NCBI RefSeq assembly: GCF_001051235.1
Contig: NZ_CBTJ020000040.1
Coordinates: forward strand, 50,941 to 114,940
Source of the DNA: Candidatus Competibacter denitrificans Run_A_D11
GTDB lineage: Bacteria > Pseudomonadota > Gammaproteobacteria > Competibacterales > Competibacteraceae
DNA length: 64,000 nucleotides
Direction: 5' to 3'
In this document: positions 45,464-55,192 of the stretch, piece after piece
How positions within the stretch are numbered: the first letter of the stretch is position 1
How the letters are laid out: each line of letters starts with the position of its first letter
Position numbers and translations under genes: made by a program
The notes under the pieces: generated by a model
Told to the model about the DNA's origin: nothing
What the model saw: the letters and a program-made list of their open reading frames with translations, nothing else
The model's database searches: none

Positions 45464-47725
45464 ATGGCACAGCTTGAATTAGCCAGTTTATTGGCAGCCA
45501 CCCCAGCGAACGGCCTCACCGGGGCAACCGGTAGCACCCTCTCGGCCGAAGCCGGTGTGGAAACAACGGGCACCGCACCTTCCTTCAGCCAATTGCTGGC
45601 GGGCAGCGCGCAAACGCCCGCCGCACCGCTCGCTCCTGGCCAGCTCGTAGGCGAGTTAGCAGCGGCATCAACGATCAATAACTTGCCGCCCCCAGTGCCC
45701 ACGCCGGCAAGCAACGATCCAGCCAGCCTCGACCAAGCAGTCAAACTACTGGCGCCAGCGGCGCTGGCGGAGGGCTTGGTACCGACGACTGATGGAGTCG
45801 CATCGGGTGAATCGGGTGAATCGGGTGAATCGGACGAACTGAGCGGTGAGGCGATAGACGCCCCCAGTAGCGAGCACGCAGCCGAAGCAGCCTGGTTGGG
45901 TTGGCCGCTGTTTTTGGAGTCACGCACCGCTTTGCGCGACAGCAGCGCCCTTGGCACGGAGCACCTGCCAAGCCCACCTGCGGAAACCGCATTGGTGGAT
46001 AGCACGCTTGAGGGCATCCACTCGTCATCCGCCAAGCTTGCGCCATGGACTCAGTGGACCGAGGGCAGCGCCGGACAAACAAACCCTTTAGAGGACGCTC
46101 CACCGGCTCTGATTCAGCAAACCATGATCACGGATGACCAAGGGCAGCGCGCTACAACCAAGATGATGGAGCCAATACTTGCTGCTTCGAGCCGTGTCGA
46201 TTCACTGGTCTCGGCAGCACCCACGACAGCGGCCCTGGCCGGTTTACCGCCGGTGCCGCTCTCGGATCAGACAGCATCAAGCCTCAGCGCAACGCTGCGG
46301 GCGGCTGATTTTGCCATTGATTTGCGCCAAGCCGCGCCTTCTCACACTGAGCCGGCACACCATCAGATGATCCCTGATCCCAATGGGCTAGCTACCCCAC
46401 CTGCCGCTGCCAGCACCAGCCCGGCATCGACCTCGGCCCTTAGCGGAAGTCATCGTGCGTCAAGCATCCCGCTGCCAAGCAGCGCGGACCTGACCGCACC
46501 CATCAAAGCGGCGACATTAGAACCGTCGCCTGCTTCAGCAATGACCGTCAACGCAGTGACCGCTCCCGTCACCGCCGCAGCGGAAACCGTTTTGGCTAAG
46601 CCAATCACCTTAGTCACCAGCCAGCCAGCAACAGAGCTAGCGGCGAGTGACGAGCGGATCGACTGGCAACGACGCTTGGCCCAGTCTCTCGCGCGCACCC
46701 GGCAACCAGGGACAGCGCAGCAGCCTAACCCGCCAGGTGATTCGCTGAAGTCTTTATCGGCGGTAGCCAAAGCCTCTCTGGGCGCTGCCGATACGGAAAC
46801 CGGAACCGACAGCGCGGCGGTTCGACCGCCTGCCACCTCCCACGGCTCACAAACCGAAGCAAAGCCGGCAACGGGCGCCGGACTGCAACGACACCCACTG
46901 TTCGCCATCCCTTTCGCACCATCGCGCGGCCCACTGCTCACCGAAGAACCGACCCCAGCGAGCACCAGCACGGCGATGGACACTAAGATGCCATGGGAGA
47001 GCACGACGACCAGCAACAAACGGGGGCAAACTTCGGATTTATCGCCAGCCATGACTGATCTGGAGCCGGTTGCATCCATGCCGTTGGAAACCCGCTGGAA
47101 CTCATCCGCGACGGCCACCGCCTCGGTCACGACTCCAGAGCGCGCCGCTGATAACGGGCTCACCACCCGAATCGCTGAATCAACCCCAACCGCTGCTATT
47201 CCGTTAACACGAGTCGATTCTTCCACCGCCACGTCGCCCCGGCCCGCCGCGTCCAGCGTACCCACTCCTCTGCCAACGGCACCGGAAACCCTGGATTTGC
47301 AGCAAAAAAACTGGGAGCGTACCCTGGCCCGTCAGCTCGATTGGGCTGTCAGCAATCGGTTTCAGGAAGCCGAAATCAAGGTCAACCCGCCTGATCTGGG
47401 ACCGCTCGAAATGCGGCTGACGCTGCACCATAATCAGACCAGCGTCATGTTCTTCAGTCACGAGGCAGCGGTGCGGGAAGCGCTCGAAACCGCCCTGCCC
47501 CGGCTGCGCGACCTGCTGGATAGCCAGGGAATCACCCTAAATCAGGCGCAGGTTTCGGATCAATCGTTAGCTCGCCATCAAGCCAGCGCCGGGGAGCAAT
47601 CGGGCTACGGCCAGCGCGAGCGCAACAGGACGCCATCACCTTCCGATACCGAAGTTCCTGCGGAAACAGCACAACCCCGAAGCCGTTCTCGTGGTTTGCG
47701 TGGCGCAGTGGACGATTATGCCTGA
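45464..47725 (+). CDS. fliK: Flagellar hook-length control protein FliK
   Basis: 753 residues from the ATG at 45464 (a GTG at 45428 is the alternative). The first 600 residues are Ala/Thr/Ser/Pro-rich and low complexity, as expected of the FliK ruler, including a GES repeat encoded by nine-base units at about 45801-45830. The conserved C-terminal domain is at residues about 610-715: EAEIKVNPPDLGPLEMRLTL and SVMFFSHEAAVREALETALP. It switches export specificity once the hook is complete. It is the last gene of this block; fliL-M-N are not present before the window content changes. Confidence 0.92.
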   Translation: MAQLELASLLAATPANGLTGATGSTLSAEAGVETTGTAPSFSQLLAGSAQTPAAPLAPGQLVGELAAASTINNLPPPVPTPASNDPASLDQAVKLLAPAALAEGLVPTTDGVASGESGESGESDELSGEAIDAPSSEHAAEAAWLGWPLFLESRTALRDSSALGTEHLPSPPAETALVDSTLEGIHSSSAKLAPWTQWTEGSAGQTNPLEDAPPALIQQTMITDDQGQRATTKMMEPILAASSRVDSLVSAAPTTAALAGLPPVPLSDQTASSLSATLRAADFAIDLRQAAPSHTEPAHHQMIPDPNGLATPPAAASTSPASTSALSGSHRASSIPLPSSADLTAPIKAATLEPSPASAMTVNAVTAPVTAAAETVLAKPITLVTSQPATELAASDERIDWQRRLAQSLARTRQPGTAQQPNPPGDSLKSLSAVAKASLGAADTETGTDSAAVRPPATSHGSQTEAKPATGAGLQRHPLFAIPFAPSRGPLLTEEPTPASTSTAMDTKMPWESTTTSNKRGQTSDLSPAMTDLEPVASMPLETRWNSSATATASVTTPERAADNGLTTRIAESTPTAAIPLTRVDSSTATSPRPAASSVPTPLPTAPETLDLQQKNWERTLARQLDWAVSNRFQEAEIKVNPPDLGPLEMRLTLHHNQTSVMFFSHEAAVREALETALPRLRDLLDSQGITLNQAQVSDQSLARHQASAGEQSGYGQRERNRTPSPSDTEVPAETAQPRSRSRGLRGAVDDYA

Positions 47726-47936
47726 GCAGGCAGAATGGTATGGCTGCGAGAAGATCTGGAAATTGACTCGGTTACGTTAAATCGAGGCAGACGTATTTGA
47801 GTTCGTTGTAATCATCCAGGGCCTATCTGGCTCCTCACGGCCGTGTCCCGATTGCTTGATCCTCGTGGCTTCAGAACATCTTGCTGCATCGGCCAGCACG
47901 TAGCATCATGCTTTTTCCCTGTTCCCTGGATGCACG

Positions 47937-49586
47937 ATGAACCGTCGCGGTTTTCTCGGCTCGTTGGCCGCTGCCACGCTCACGGCGAGCGGTGCCCACG
48001 CCTGGTGGCGGTCCACTGCGGCTAAAACCCCACCTCTGCCCGAAGGCGCTATTGTGGGCGCAACCGATAGCCTCGGCCATCGGCTGCGTGGCGGTGGTTT
48101 CCCGGCAGCCACTGCGACGCTGAAAACTCCGGTCGTGATTGTTGGCGGTGGCATCGCTGGGCTGTCGGCAGGCTGGAAACTGCTGAAAAGCGGTTTTCGT
48201 GATTTCGTTATTTTGGAATTGGAATCCGAAGTCGGTGGTAACGCTCGTTACGGTCGCAACACCATCAGCGCTTATCCCTGGGGCGCGCATTATCTGCCCT
48301 TCCCCACGCAAGAATCCCGTGCTGTCCGTGAACTGCTGGCCGACGTTGGCGTGCTGCACGGCGATCCATTTGCCATCGAACCGATCTATGACGAACGCGC
48401 CATCAACTTCGCGCCGCAGGAGCGCTTGTATGCGCAGGGGATCTGGCATGACGGCTTGTGGCCTGAAGTCGGCGTTCGGCAACGCGATCTGGATCAGTAC
48501 CGACGCTTTCAAGACCTGATGGCCACTTTCAAGGCCCGCCGTGGCGCGGACGGTCGCAAAGCCTTCGCCATTCCCAGCGACTTGAGCGCCCGTGATCCTG
48601 ATCTGTTAGCGCTGGATCGGTTATCCATGCGCGATTTTCTGCTGCAACAGGGTTTGGATTCAGAGCCGCTGCACTGGTATGTCAATTACGCCTGCCGCGA
48701 TGATTACGGCTGTCGCCATGACCAAACCTCGGCCTGGATGGGGATTCACTATTTTGCTAGCCGGGATGCGCTGGCTCAGGACGCCGATAGTGACGATGTA
48801 CTGACTTGGCCGGAAGGGAACGGTTGGCTTGTGGAGCGGCTGCGGGAACGATTGGCCGCGCACCTGATCACCCACGCACTGGTCTGGCGCATTGCCGAGA
48901 GGGATCGAGATATGGCGGTTGACGCCTGGCTATCGCAGGAAAATCGCTCGATTCGACATCGGGCACAAACGGTTATTTGGGCAGCGCCGGTGTTTCAGCT
49001 TCCTCAACTCTTTCGGGAACTGTCAGCGGACCTGACAGCCGCCATCGGTGAGTTTCAGTATGCCCCATGGCTGGTTGCCAATCTGAGCTTGCGTGCATTG
49101 CCGGAAGAACGGCGCGGCGCACCGCTGTCATGGGATAATGTACTGTATGACAGCGAGGCGCTGGGTTACGTGGTCGCTACCCACCAACACCTGACCGCGC
49201 ATTCCCAACAAACTGTGTTCACCTGGTATCAGGCGCTGTGTGACGGCCCGCCCCAGCAAGAGCGGCAGCGCTTGTTGGAAACTCCGTGGGCAACCTGGGC
49301 GGAGCACATTTTGCGTGATCTCTCCCGACCACATCCCAACATTCGCCAACTCGTCACCCGACTGGATGTGATGCGCTGGGGCCATGCCATGGTGCGACCC
49401 CGACCGGGCTTTGTCTGGGGCGAAGCACGACACCAGTTGGCCCGCTTGCAGGATCGCGTGCTGTTCGCCCATTCTGATCTCAGCGGTTATTCGATTTTTG
49501 AAGAGGCCAACTACCGTGGCGTGCGGGCAGCGGAGCAGGCGCTGCAACAGCTTGGCATCGACTATTCCTCTTCGGTCGGGATATAA
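47937..49586 (+). CDS. Tat-exported FAD-dependent amine-oxidase-like protein
   Basis: 549 residues. The N-terminus is a Tat signal (NRRGFLGSLAAATLTASGAHA). After a short linker comes the dinucleotide-binding motif VVIVGGGIAGLSAGWKLL and the FAD-ribose Glu region ILELESEVGGNARYG, as in the NAD(P)-binding Rossmann-like/amine oxidase family. The late FAD segment is FAHSDLSGYSIFEEANYRGVRAAEQAL. A periplasmic flavoenzyme that oxidises an amine or related substrate, or desaturates, is expected; substrate unknown. The preceding 210 bases hold no gene or clear promoter. Confidence 0.85.
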   Translation: MNRRGFLGSLAAATLTASGAHAWWRSTAAKTPPLPEGAIVGATDSLGHRLRGGGFPAATATLKTPVVIVGGGIAGLSAGWKLLKSGFRDFVILELESEVGGNARYGRNTISAYPWGAHYLPFPTQESRAVRELLADVGVLHGDPFAIEPIYDERAINFAPQERLYAQGIWHDGLWPEVGVRQRDLDQYRRFQDLMATFKARRGADGRKAFAIPSDLSARDPDLLALDRLSMRDFLLQQGLDSEPLHWYVNYACRDDYGCRHDQTSAWMGIHYFASRDALAQDADSDDVLTWPEGNGWLVERLRERLAAHLITHALVWRIAERDRDMAVDAWLSQENRSIRHRAQTVIWAAPVFQLPQLFRELSADLTAAIGEFQYAPWLVANLSLRALPEERRGAPLSWDNVLYDSEALGYVVATHQHLTAHSQQTVFTWYQALCDGPPQQERQRLLETPWATWAEHILRDLSRPHPNIRQLVTRLDVMRWGHAMVRPRPGFVWGEARHQLARLQDRVLFAHSDLSGYSIFEEANYRGVRAAEQALQQLGIDYSSSVGI

Positions 49587-49663
49587 GCTACAGTTTTGTT
49601 AAGATAGCCTGACTAAAGCCATCAGACCCCGTGATCCCGCTTACTTCGCCTGGACATCCCGAT

Positions 49664-50599
49664 ATGATCAATCCCGCGTTCGATCCCGACCAGACTCTAA
49701 CCGTCAAAATGAGCGAGGATGCCACGCTGGAGTTGCCTCTGAAGAAGATCATGGTGCCGCCCGGCAAAAAGATCGTGCTGCGCAAAGACTACGATCCCAC
49801 GTTTACCGCCGGTTTCAAGGGTAAGAAAGAGGCAGCGCGTAAGCTGGAAGAAAATAGCGAGCAATTGGCGACTTATCAGGATGTTCTCTATGCGCAAGAT
49901 ACCTATGCCTTGCTAGTCATCTTTCAGGCGATGGACGCGGCTGGCAAGGATGGCGCCATCAAGCATGTCATGTCCGGCGTCAATCCCCAGGGTTGCCAGG
50001 TTTTCAGTTTCAAAGTGCCGTCCAACGAGGAACTGGATCACGATTATCTGTGGCGCTCCATGAAGGCGTTGCCGGAACGCGGTCGGATTGGGATCTTCAA
50101 CCGCTCCTACTATGAAGAAGTGCTGGTGGTGCGCGTGCATCCCGAATTTCTCAATGCCGAGAAACTCCCGGCGGCAGCCCGCGAGCACATCTGGCAAACC
50201 CGTTACGAACAAATCAACGGTTTCGAGAAATACTTGGTGCAAAACGGGATTATCGTGCTGAAGTTTTTCCTGAACGTCTCCAAGGAAGAGCAACGCCAAC
50301 GCTTCCTAGCCCGCATCGACGAACCTGAGAAGAATTGGAAGTTTTCTCCGACCGATGTCAAGGAAAGAGGGTTTTGGGACGATTACCAGCACGCTTACGA
50401 AGAGTGCTTCAACCATACCAGCACCGAATGGGCGCCTTGGTTCGTCATTCCTGCCGATGCCAAATGGTTTACCCGAATTGCCGTTTCGGAAATCATTATC
50501 CATACCTTAAAAAACCTGAATCTGCGCTACCCTGACGTGAGCGAGGAACGGCGCCAGGAATTGTTGGCCATCCGCAAGATGCTGGAAACTGAAAGCTGA
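49664..50599 (+). CDS. ppk2: Polyphosphate kinase 2
   Basis: 311 residues from the ATG at 49664; a GTG at 49631 and an ATG at 49709 are other possible starts. PPK2 motifs: Walker [18 protein letters not shown], lid Arg region [27 protein letters not shown], and [14 protein letters not shown]. The one-domain length fits class I/III PPK2, which moves phosphate between polyphosphate and nucleoside mono- or diphosphates. It lies beside a GH57 enzyme, in keeping with a cell that stores both polyphosphate and glucan. The exact nucleotide preference is not readable by eye. Confidence 0.95.
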   Translation: MINPAFDPDQTLTVKMSEDATLELPLKKIMVPPGKKIVLRKDYDPTFTAGFKGKKEAARKLEENSEQLATYQDVLYAQDTYALLVIFQAMDAAGKDGAIKHVMSGVNPQGCQVFSFKVPSNEELDHDYLWRSMKALPERGRIGIFNRSYYEEVLVVRVHPEFLNAEKLPAAAREHIWQTRYEQINGFEKYLVQNGIIVLKFFLNVSKEEQRQRFLARIDEPEKNWKFSPTDVKERGFWDDYQHAYEECFNHTSTEWAPWFVIPADAKWFTRIAVSEIIIHTLKNLNLRYPDVSEERRQELLAIRKMLETES

Positions 50600-50705
50600 G
50601 GCGATCAAGCGCTAACTGAACCGTCATCACCAATGGTCGCTCAATCTGGGCCGACCTAACGCAACGTCGCACATCAAGACGTAATCCACCCATGAGGAGA
50701 TAGCG

Positions 50706-50813
50706 ATGAGTAAAAGCGCCGACATCAAAAAAGAAACCAAGAAGAAACCGACGAAGACGATCAAGGAAAAGAGAGCCGAGAAAAAGACTAAGAAAGACAG
50801 CAAGGAATCTTAA
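50706..50813 (+). CDS. Lys-rich 35-residue miniprotein
   Basis: ATG at 50706 with GAGGAGA seven bases upstream. The chain is nearly only Lys, Glu, Thr, Ser and Arg (KKETKKKPTKTIKEKRAEKK), so it is strongly basic and unstructured. It could coat polyphosphate or nucleic acid, which would suit its place 107 bases behind ppk2, but that is inference. The following 200 bases hold no gene. Confidence 0.6.
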   Translation: MSKSADIKKETKKKPTKTIKEKRAEKKTKKDSKES

Positions 50814-51015
50814 TCCTTCCATTCGCTTATCGGCCGGATAGACCTTCCATCCGAAAGCGCATACATTGCCGGCGACCCGCTAGCAGCGACGAGCGATCTT
50901 GATGGCCAAAACTTGGCTATCACAACCGCCGCCTACAGTGTGTTGCCGGTTTTTGCATTTTTAGAATCTACAAAAGATCTTGAGCATTCCCATCACACCT
51001 TAGAGGAGACACGCG

Positions 51016-52326
51016 GTGCGAGAAATTTATCATGCTCTAGTGCTGAATATGCACCAACCCCCCCGCAATCTGGAAAACCTGCTCGACACCAATGAATGGG
51101 AAGTCAAGGAAATCCTGTTTGCCTATGACCGGATGCCGCGCATGTTGTGGCCTTATCAAGACATCGCCCGCGTGCATCTCTCCCTCTCCGGCACGCTGTT
51201 GGAAACGCTCTCCAACCCGGATTTCCAAAGCCGGATGTACGGCGTGGTCGATTGCGGCAAACTGCTTTGGCACCTGCAAAACCAGCAACTGTTCGAAATC
51301 CTCGGCACCGGTTATTACCACCCGGTGCTGGCGCTGATCCCGGAAGCGGATTGGGATGAGCACATCGCCCGTTGGCAAGCCATCGCTCGTCATCTGCTGT
51401 GGCGGCCCCAGTTCAACGGCTTCTGGCCGCCGGAGATGGGTTTCGACATGCGGCTGATTCCCCATTTGAAAAAAGCTGGCTATCGCTACGTCATGGTCGA
51501 TTGCGAGTATGTCGATCCGGTGGATTCGATGAACTGGCAGGAACTGCGCTACCGGCCACATATTGCGGAATACGGCGGTGAGCAAATCGTCATTATCCCG
51601 CGTGACCGCGAACTGTCCGATGCCCAACTGTCTGGCATGGATTACGGCTGGTTCCATCACGAGCTGCACGAGCGCACCAAATGGTGCGATTTTCCGCCCC
51701 TGGTGGCGACGGCCACCGACGGCGACAACGGCGGCTGGTTCCGCAACGTTTCGGAAAAGGCCAATTTCTGGAATTATTTCTACCATGAAGCGATGGAGGA
51801 AATCAGAGCCGGACATTCGGCAATGCGCCCCATCTTCATCACGGAATATCTGGACCGCTTCGGTGCGCATGGTCAGGTTACTGTCCGGCGCGGTGCCTGG
51901 AACACCGATGCTCACCACGGCTGGGATTTCCACCAGTGGCAAGGTTCGTGGATTCAGCGCGACACCATGGTGCGCGTGCATGATTTGAGTCAGGATTTTC
52001 ACAGGGTTGCGGATGCCGTTGCGCTAGCCAACGATCCTAATCCAGAACTGGCGCGGATTATGGCTGAAGCACATTGGCGGCTGTTACGCGCCGAGACCAG
52101 TTGCAACTTTTACTGGGGAGAAGCCTGGGTCCACAAATCGCACGCTGATTTGGACAGTGTGGCTTGGCATTTGGGCGAGGCCAAGGCTTTGCTAGGCGAC
52201 CGGTTGTATGCCGTACCGGTGGCGGTGGAAACTGCGACCGAGGAGGCCGTTGTGCCGACACCATCAGACGATAGCGCACCACCGTCGTCGAATGGCTCTA
52301 CCCTGCTCGATTCACCGGAATCCTGA
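51016..52326 (+). CDS. Glycoside hydrolase family 57 enzyme
   Basis: 436 residues with a GTG start after AGAGGAGACACGC. GH57 motifs in order: LVLNMHQPP (His), GFWPPEMGF (catalytic Glu nucleophile), and VATATDGDNGGW (acid Asp). GH57 enzymes are alpha-amylases, branching or 4-alpha-glucanotransferase enzymes acting on glycogen-like glucans. At 436 residues it is a catalytic module with a short Ser/Pro-rich tail and no extra domain. No signal peptide, so cytoplasmic glycogen is the likely substrate. Followed 15 bases later by the MIF-like gene. Confidence 0.93.
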   Translation: MREIYHALVLNMHQPPRNLENLLDTNEWEVKEILFAYDRMPRMLWPYQDIARVHLSLSGTLLETLSNPDFQSRMYGVVDCGKLLWHLQNQQLFEILGTGYYHPVLALIPEADWDEHIARWQAIARHLLWRPQFNGFWPPEMGFDMRLIPHLKKAGYRYVMVDCEYVDPVDSMNWQELRYRPHIAEYGGEQIVIIPRDRELSDAQLSGMDYGWFHHELHERTKWCDFPPLVATATDGDNGGWFRNVSEKANFWNYFYHEAMEEIRAGHSAMRPIFITEYLDRFGAHGQVTVRRGAWNTDAHHGWDFHQWQGSWIQRDTMVRVHDLSQDFHRVADAVALANDPNPELARIMAEAHWRLLRAETSCNFYWGEAWVHKSHADLDSVAWHLGEAKALLGDRLYAVPVAVETATEEAVVPTPSDDSAPPSSNGSTLLDSPES

Positions 52327-52341
52327 AACAAGGTCAATCTT

Positions 52342-52689
52342 ATGCCCCTGCTCACCTTGCAAACATCCGCAAGCCTGTCTAGCCAGCAACGCCACGATCT
52401 GTTGGCGCCGCTCTCAAAAATCGTTGCCGAGTGCATCGGCAAACCGGAACGTTACGTCATGGTCGCCGTCAGCGAAGCCGCCATGCTGATGGGTGGTGCG
52501 GAAGCACCCGCCGCCTACGCCGACATCCGCAGCATCGGCGGTCTGAACAATGCGGTTAACCGCAAGCTGTCCGAAGGTGTTTGCCGCGTCCTGCAAGAAC
52601 AACTCGGCATTCCGCCGGATCGGGTTTATCTCGGCTTTAGCAACGTCAGCGTCGAAAACTGGGGTTGGGACAGCGGAACGTTTGGCTAG
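52342..52689 (+). CDS. MIF/tautomerase-like protein
   Basis: 115 residues, start Met-Pro as required (Pro1 catalytic base after Met removal). The family's NNAVNRKLSEGVCRVLQEQL and PPDRVYLGFSNVSVENWGW segments are clear, as is YVMVAVSEAAMLMGGAEAPAAY. MIF-like trimers tautomerise phenylpyruvate-type compounds. The natural substrate is not implied by the neighbours (GH57, Uma2). Confidence 0.92.
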   Translation: MPLLTLQTSASLSSQQRHDLLAPLSKIVAECIGKPERYVMVAVSEAAMLMGGAEAPAAYADIRSIGGLNNAVNRKLSEGVCRVLQEQLGIPPDRVYLGFSNVSVENWGWDSGTFG

Positions 52690-52720
52690 CGTCCACCGAC
52701 CACTATCGCGGGAGGTTTCA

Positions 52721-53341
52721 ATGGGACAGCCACTCCACAAACCGATCTCATCTTTCAGCTACGCCGATTACTGCCGCTGGCCCGACGATGAACGCTGGGA
52801 ATTGATCGACGGTGAAGCTTACGCGCTAGTTACGCCCGGTTTAGCGCATCAAACCGTGGTTGGTGAATTGTTTGTGCAGGTTGCTAACTTTTTGCGCGGC
52901 AAACCCTGCCGCCCGTTTGTCGCGCCTTTCGACGTGCGGCTGCCACGCCGCAACGAACCCGATGACGAGACAACCACGGTCGTGCAGCCCGACATCTGCG
53001 TGGTCTGCGATCCGACCAAGCTGGATGAGCGCGGCTGTCGCGGTGCGCCGGATTGGGTGATTGAGGTTCTGTCACCCAGTACCGCCGCCAAGGATCAGAT
53101 TCAGAAGCTGGCCGCCTACGAACGCGCTGGCGTACAAGAAATGTGGCTGGTGCATCCCACCGATCATGTCGTCATCGTCTACACTTTGAACGCCGACGGG
53201 GCTTACGGTAAACCGGCCATTCACGAAACCACAGGAAGCTTGCCATCCGGCCTGTTTCCTGAGCTGCTCGTGGACTGGGGATTGATCTTTCAGGATGCAA
53301 CCGTTCAGCCGACCCCTCCCCCAACCAAGGATTTTCCATGA
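52721..53341 (+). CDS. Uma2-family (DUF820) restriction-endonuclease-like protein
   Basis: 206 residues from the ATG at 52721, six bases after GGGAGG. The fold motifs are WELIDGEAYALVTPG, VQPDICVVCD (Asp) and PDWVIEVLSPSTAAKD (Glu-x-Leu-Ser), the PD-(D/E)xK set, followed by KLAAYERAGVQEMWLVHP. Uma2 proteins are abundant in cyanobacteria and some proteobacteria and their role is poorly known. Its stop overlaps the CBS-domain gene start by ATGA, which suggests coupling rather than a mobile origin. Confidence 0.9.
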   Translation: MGQPLHKPISSFSYADYCRWPDDERWELIDGEAYALVTPGLAHQTVVGELFVQVANFLRGKPCRPFVAPFDVRLPRRNEPDDETTTVVQPDICVVCDPTKLDERGCRGAPDWVIEVLSPSTAAKDQIQKLAAYERAGVQEMWLVHPTDHVVIVYTLNADGAYGKPAIHETTGSLPSGLFPELLVDWGLIFQDATVQPTPPPTKDFP

Positions 53342-53793
53342 CCGCTCGAAATCTCATGAATCCCAATCCGGTGACGCTACGGCTCACCGACACGGTGGCC
53401 GCCGCCGCCGAGCACATCATTAAAGAACATTTGCGCCATATCCCGGTGGTCGATGACCAGGGCCGTTATGCCGGAACCTTCAGCATCTACTCGCTGCTGC
53501 AACTGGCCTTGCCCAAAGCCGTGACGATGAAAGAAGGCTTATCAAACGCCGGTTTCGTCAATGAGGAGACCCCAGAACTCGCGCGACGGCTGCGTGAGCG
53601 CAGTAACGAAGTCGTCGCCAACTGGTTGAGCAAAGACCCGGTGCTCCATCCTGATTCCTCAGCGATGGACGCGCTGCTCTTGCTGCTGCAAGGCCATGTC
53701 AGCGTGCCGGTGGTGGAAAAAACCACTCAGCGGCTGGTCGGGATGATGTCATCCTGGAATGTCATCGAAAAATTGACGGCGGAGAAGCCATAA
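53338..53793 (+). CDS. CBS-domain protein
   Basis: 151 residues with two CBS motifs: LMNPNPVTLRLTDTVAAAAE/HIPVVDDQGRYAGTFSIYSL and LSKDPVLHPDSSAMDALLLLLQGHVSVPVVE. CBS pairs bind adenosine nucleotides and act as regulatory modules. There is no catalytic domain; being one base before an ion permease gene, it may gate that transporter. ATGA overlap with the Uma2 gene. Confidence 0.92.
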   Translation: MTARNLMNPNPVTLRLTDTVAAAAEHIIKEHLRHIPVVDDQGRYAGTFSIYSLLQLALPKAVTMKEGLSNAGFVNEETPELARRLRERSNEVVANWLSKDPVLHPDSSAMDALLLLLQGHVSVPVVEKTTQRLVGMMSSWNVIEKLTAEKP

Positions 53794-53794
53794 C

Positions 53795-55123
53795 ATGCAC
53801 GAATCAGGAGCAGTCGCCTCTACGGGGTATATGTGGGTCGCCGCCATCTTGTTCATCATCACCTACGGGGTGGTGATGAGTGAAAAGGTCAACCGCGCCA
53901 TCGTCGCCCTGGTGGCGGCGGGTTTGATGATCATTCTCGGCGTGCTCAATCAAGAAGCCGCCATTCGTGGCATCGATTTCAACACCATCGGCCTGCTGAT
54001 CGGCATGATGCTGATCGTCGCCATCACCCGCCAGTCCGGCATCTTTCAATATCTGGCGATCTGGTCGGCCAAGAAAGTCAACGCCAACCCGTGGGGCATC
54101 CTGGTGATGATCTCGCTGGTCACGGCGGTGACTTCGGCCTTTCTGGACAACGTGACCACCGTGCTGCTGGTGGTGCCGGTGACGCTACTGATTACCGAAG
54201 AACTCAAGGTCAAGCCCTATCCGTACCTGTTTTCGATGATTTTCGCCTCCAATATCGGCGGCACGGCGACCCTGATCGGCGATCCACCCAACATCATGAT
54301 CGGTTCCGCTACCGGCCTGACCTTCAACGATTTCGCCTGGAACCTGACCCCGGTCATCCTCGTGGTCATGGCCGCAACCCTGATCCCGATTTATTTCATC
54401 TGGGGCCGTCATCTCCGAGCCGCCCCCGAAGACCGTCAGCGGGTGATGCAGTTCAATGAATTCGAGGCGATCAAGGACTGGCGCTTGCTCAAGCAATGCC
54501 TCTCGGTGATTGGCCTGGTGATTTTGGGTTTTGTCTTTGCCAAGTTGTTGCACCTGGAAGCTGCCACCGTGGCCATGACCGGCGCAGCCATCTTGTTGCT
54601 GTTGGCCAATTTCGGCCACGATCCCGAACATCAGAGCAAGCATGTACTGGACGCCTTCAACGAAGTGGAATGGATCACCATTTTCTTCTTCGTCGGCCTG
54701 TTTATCGTGGTGCATGGCGTGGACAGCACCGGTCTGCTCAAGCTGCTGGCCGATAAAATGCTGGCGATGACTGGCGGCGATCTGAAAGCCACTGCAATGG
54801 TCATCCTGTGGTCGTCTGCGGTGCTGTCGGCGATCATCGACAATATTCCCTTCGTCGCTACCATGATCCCGCTGATTAAGGCGATGGCCCCGACCTTCGG
54901 CGGGCCGGAAGGCGTCATGCCGCTGTGGTGGGCCTTGTCGCTGGGCGCGTGCCTGGGCGGCAACGGCACGTTGATTGGGGCCAGCGCCAATCTGGTAGTC
55001 GCCGGTTTCGCCGAACGGGCCGGTCAGCCGATCCGCTTTATGCGCTACACGCTGGTCGCTTTCCCGATCATGCTGATGTCGATTTTCATCTGCATGTATT
55101 ACCTGGAATGGCGCTACTTGTAA
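53795..55123 (+). CDS. ArsB/NhaD-family ion transporter
   Basis: 442 residues with about twelve membrane helices. The ion-transporter superfamily repeats are TSAFLDNVTTVLLVVPVTLL and GGTATLIGDPPNIMIGS in the first half, and SAIIDNIPFVATMIPLI and GGNGTLIGASANLVVAG in the second half. This is the arsenite/Na+ exchanger group; without an ArsA or ArsR neighbour, Na+/H+ exchange is more likely. Starts one base after the CBS protein and probably acts with it. Confidence 0.9.
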   Translation: MHESGAVASTGYMWVAAILFIITYGVVMSEKVNRAIVALVAAGLMIILGVLNQEAAIRGIDFNTIGLLIGMMLIVAITRQSGIFQYLAIWSAKKVNANPWGILVMISLVTAVTSAFLDNVTTVLLVVPVTLLITEELKVKPYPYLFSMIFASNIGGTATLIGDPPNIMIGSATGLTFNDFAWNLTPVILVVMAATLIPIYFIWGRHLRAAPEDRQRVMQFNEFEAIKDWRLLKQCLSVIGLVILGFVFAKLLHLEAATVAMTGAAILLLLANFGHDPEHQSKHVLDAFNEVEWITIFFFVGLFIVVHGVDSTGLLKLLADKMLAMTGGDLKATAMVILWSSAVLSAIIDNIPFVATMIPLIKAMAPTFGGPEGVMPLWWALSLGACLGGNGTLIGASANLVVAGFAERAGQPIRFMRYTLVAFPIMLMSIFICMYYLEWRYL

Positions 55124-55131
55124 CGTGCCCT

Positions 55132-55170
55132 GGCCCTGTCTCCGTTGGCTAACGCCCGACGGACAGGGCC
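55132..55170. repeat. Inverted repeat between the NhaD-like and kup genes
   Basis: GGCCCTGTC-T-CCGT and ACGGACAGGGCC pair almost perfectly around a 13-base loop. There is no T run. It could be a weak terminator or an RNA leader hairpin ahead of kup; it also argues for the kup start at 55193 rather than upstream of the hairpin. Confidence 0.5.
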
Positions 55171-55192
55171 GTCTCCCGACAAAACTTTGCAG

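Noticed and set aside
45801..45830. Nine-base tandem repeat in fliK as phase-variation switch
   Set aside because: The unit is a multiple of three and copy number is about three, so loss or gain would not change frame.
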